Shown here: one piece after another, positions 41,055 through 42,620 of the stretch
Layout of the letters: every line of letters starts with the position of its first letter
How positions within the stretch are numbered: position 1 is the stretch's first letter
NCBI GenBank assembly: GCA_947650285.1
Contig: CANTFL010001107.1
Span: forward strand, 1-42,620
From: Hyaloperonospora brassicae
Lineage: Eukaryota; Oomycota; Peronosporomycetes; Peronosporales; Peronosporaceae
DNA: 42,620 nucleotides
Direction: 5' to 3'
Position numbers and translations under genes: made by a program
Notes under the pieces: generated by a model
What the model was told of the DNA's origin: nothing
Seen by the model: only the letters and a program-made list of their open reading frames with translations
The model's database searches: none

Positions 41055-42177
41055 GTTGGACAAGGAGCGAGCAAGAAACAAAGTGAATGAAGAGGACGTT
41101 GATGATGATAATGACGATGACGGCCGCGTAGCAATGTGGCTGCGTGGGTGCGTAGAAGGTCAGGAGACTGTCCGTCCGTCCGGGTACATGTGGTTGATCG
41201 ATCGATCGATCGATCGATCGTCGGTGGCGTGGAAATCAGCCAGGACGGGCGCTCGGATTTGTTTTTCCCAGCCTTCGCCACCTGTTCCTGAATTCCAGCT
41301 TGATGGCATCAGCGATTTGCCATCGCGCGCTTGCGATGGACCCGACCAGGATCCTCAGGGCTGTCTGCCTCGACCATGCTGACTGTCTGTAAACCCAGTG
41401 CCGTGCGTGCGGGGGGGGGGCTCCCGAACAGAAGCTTTGTGTTTCTACAGGCCTTCAGTCGGACAGACGTCGTCGGTTGTCATGGACGGTGCGAAGTTGA
41501 TGAGATGTGCTCGATATTTGAACAGGAGGACACGGCGAGTGGCAATGAAAGCTGATCCACTCGACTTTCCGTGGCAGTCGCACGTGGCCGAGACAAGTAC
41601 GGCGGGTGTCTATGTAGAAGAGCGTTGTGTGGATATGTGTGGGTGGGCAGTGATCATTGCTCGATCGGCAGGGCCCACTGACTCATCAGCTTTAGAGGAA
41701 AATGGGGTCGTTCTTGTGGGTATGGATTGGTAGGATGTCGGTTTCGGGCTACGACGAGTCTTGGGATCCATTCCGCATCGCACGGTCGTCGTTGGCTGTC
41801 GTCTGTCTGTTTGTCTGCCCATTTCACACGCTTTCCACATGGTGACTGGTCTGGATGCCCCCCACAGACGTCGCACAAGGAGAGGACGCAGCCGTCCCGA
41901 CTGCCCCACGCGCGTGCATCGACACCATTGATTTGTGACACTTTTCTGCTGGTAAAAAACAAACACCTGCAGCAACAGCAGCAGGCGGAAGCACGTGGCC
42001 ATCTTCTCTCTACAGCCCCTCTCCTCTTCCCCCCCCCGCCTCTCTCTCTCTCTTTTGTTTCTCTCTGCACGTTCACGTGACCGTGTGCGACCTTCGTCCG
42101 AACGTCGAAATATCTCGACCGATTGATTGGGAACGTCGTTCATTGAGGAGGAGTTTCATGATCATCTATTGACATAT
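41055..42177. other. intergenic with GATC repeat
   Basis: Holds the promoter side of the lipase-like gene and then anonymous DNA. A (GATC)n tract lies at about 41196-41220 and a G9 run near 41410. Frames at 41398-41733 and 41610-42143 overlap on opposite strands and show no family signal. Confidence 0.5.
41196..41220. repeat. (GATC)n tetranucleotide repeat
   Basis: About six perfect GATC/ATCG units, roughly 140 bp upstream of the lipase-like start codon. Confidence 0.9.
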
Positions 42178-42618
42178 TTAATGTGGACAAGAGGTCTGAA
42201 AAATCCTGAGCCAGGATATGAGCGCCGGTCGCGGCAGCGGATCGTGGCTGACACCCGCGTAGGGCGGGTGTCCACGGGGCTCTTGAATCAGAAGTTCAAG
42301 ACAGGCATGAAGTCGGGCCCCTCGTACGGCCGTAGCCGCGGCTCGATGCTCGCGTATTGCAATTGCCCGTAGCTGGCGAACACCGCGTGTCCAGTACATT
42401 TGGACACTTGCGGATGGAGTAGTCACGGCTCCTCTAAAGACCGCCGAGTTCCGCTCGGTCCACAAATGTTCTTGGCAGATGGAGCTTAATATGAACCAGA
42501 TCCGTTCGAATTCTGTTGCTGCGGCGTCAGAGTCATCTTGAAAACGGCTTTGCAACCGCAAACTCAGCTGACGTGGAATGGGCGGGGCTGTGCGATTGGC
42601 GCAGTGCTGAAAGAAGGT
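42178..42618 (-). mobile_element. 3' end of a LINE-type non-LTR retrotransposon ORF2 (partial)
   Basis: The minus-strand frame is open to the window edge and ends at 42178. It contains ERIWFILSSICQEHLWTERN followed by AVFRG, the pattern of the region after the reverse transcriptase in oomycete LINEs. The codons upstream (TFFQHCANR and on) keep the same frame. Only the last 147 residues or so are visible; the rest lies outside the window. No poly-A tail was seen just after the stop. Confidence 0.6.
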
Positions 42619-42620
42619 GG

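Overview
The window looks like nuclear DNA of an oomycete, most likely a Peronosporales plant pathogen (Phytophthora or a zoosporic downy mildew). The evidence is a secreted RXLR-EER-like effector candidate, short introns (about 44-275 bp) with GT...AG borders, eukaryotic housekeeping genes (SAS-6, DDX23/PRP28, TIM50, p24/TMED, SLX9, VDAC, TBC RabGAP), a FYVE+SYLF protein and a possible oomycete-type initiator before the cyclin gene. Gene-dense islands alternate with gene-poor stretches holding decayed transposons. SAS-6 (centriole/basal body) is intact, which argues for a lineage that still makes flagellate zoospores. The species cannot be fixed from the sequence alone.

Layout. 1-4.0 kb: gene-poor, with a decayed pogo/Tigger-type DNA transposon (about 1.34-2.99 kb, + strand) next to a perfect 17-bp hairpin. 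4.3-8.2 kb: cyclin K/T-like gene (+), a four-exon p24/TMED gene (-), and TIM50 (+); the last two diverge from a 183-bp promoter. 8.24-13.18 kb: a 4.9-kb gene desert. 13.18-17.82 kb: eight-exon SAS-6 (+), then an FabG/CBR4-like reductase and a lactonase beta-propeller protein in tandem (-). 17.8-22.6 kb: mostly gene-poor; holds SLX9 (-), a 200-bp TAC array and coding-like fragments that appear broken. 22.66-24.69 kb: two secreted-protein genes (-), an RXLR-EER-like effector and a trypsin-like protease with a full catalytic triad. 25.4-31.8 kb: divergent VDAC-like porin (+), DDX23/PRP28 (-), and a zinc-ribbon/FYVE/SYLF protein (-). 33.5-39.2 kb: N-myristoylatable alpha/beta hydrolase (+), a mitochondrial-looking EctC-like cupin (-), a TBC RabGAP (+) and a small five-exon gene found only by splicing short frames together (+). 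39.4-41.05 kb: secreted or anchored lipase-like hydrolase (-). 42.18 kb to the right edge: 3' end of a LINE-type non-LTR retrotransposon (-).

How the genes relate. These are independent eukaryotic genes, not an operon. Recurrent themes are mitochondria (TIM50, VDAC-like, EctC-like and possibly the reductase), the secretory and endosomal system (p24, FYVE-SYLF, TBC GAP), RNA work (DDX23, SLX9, cyclin K/T) and the host interface (RXLR-like protein, protease, lipase). The strongest candidates for something undescribed are the EctC-like protein, whose catalytic metal ligands appear replaced, the FYVE-SYLF fusion with an extra ZNF598-like helical segment, and the small five-exon gene. All homology calls were made by eye; no database search was run.
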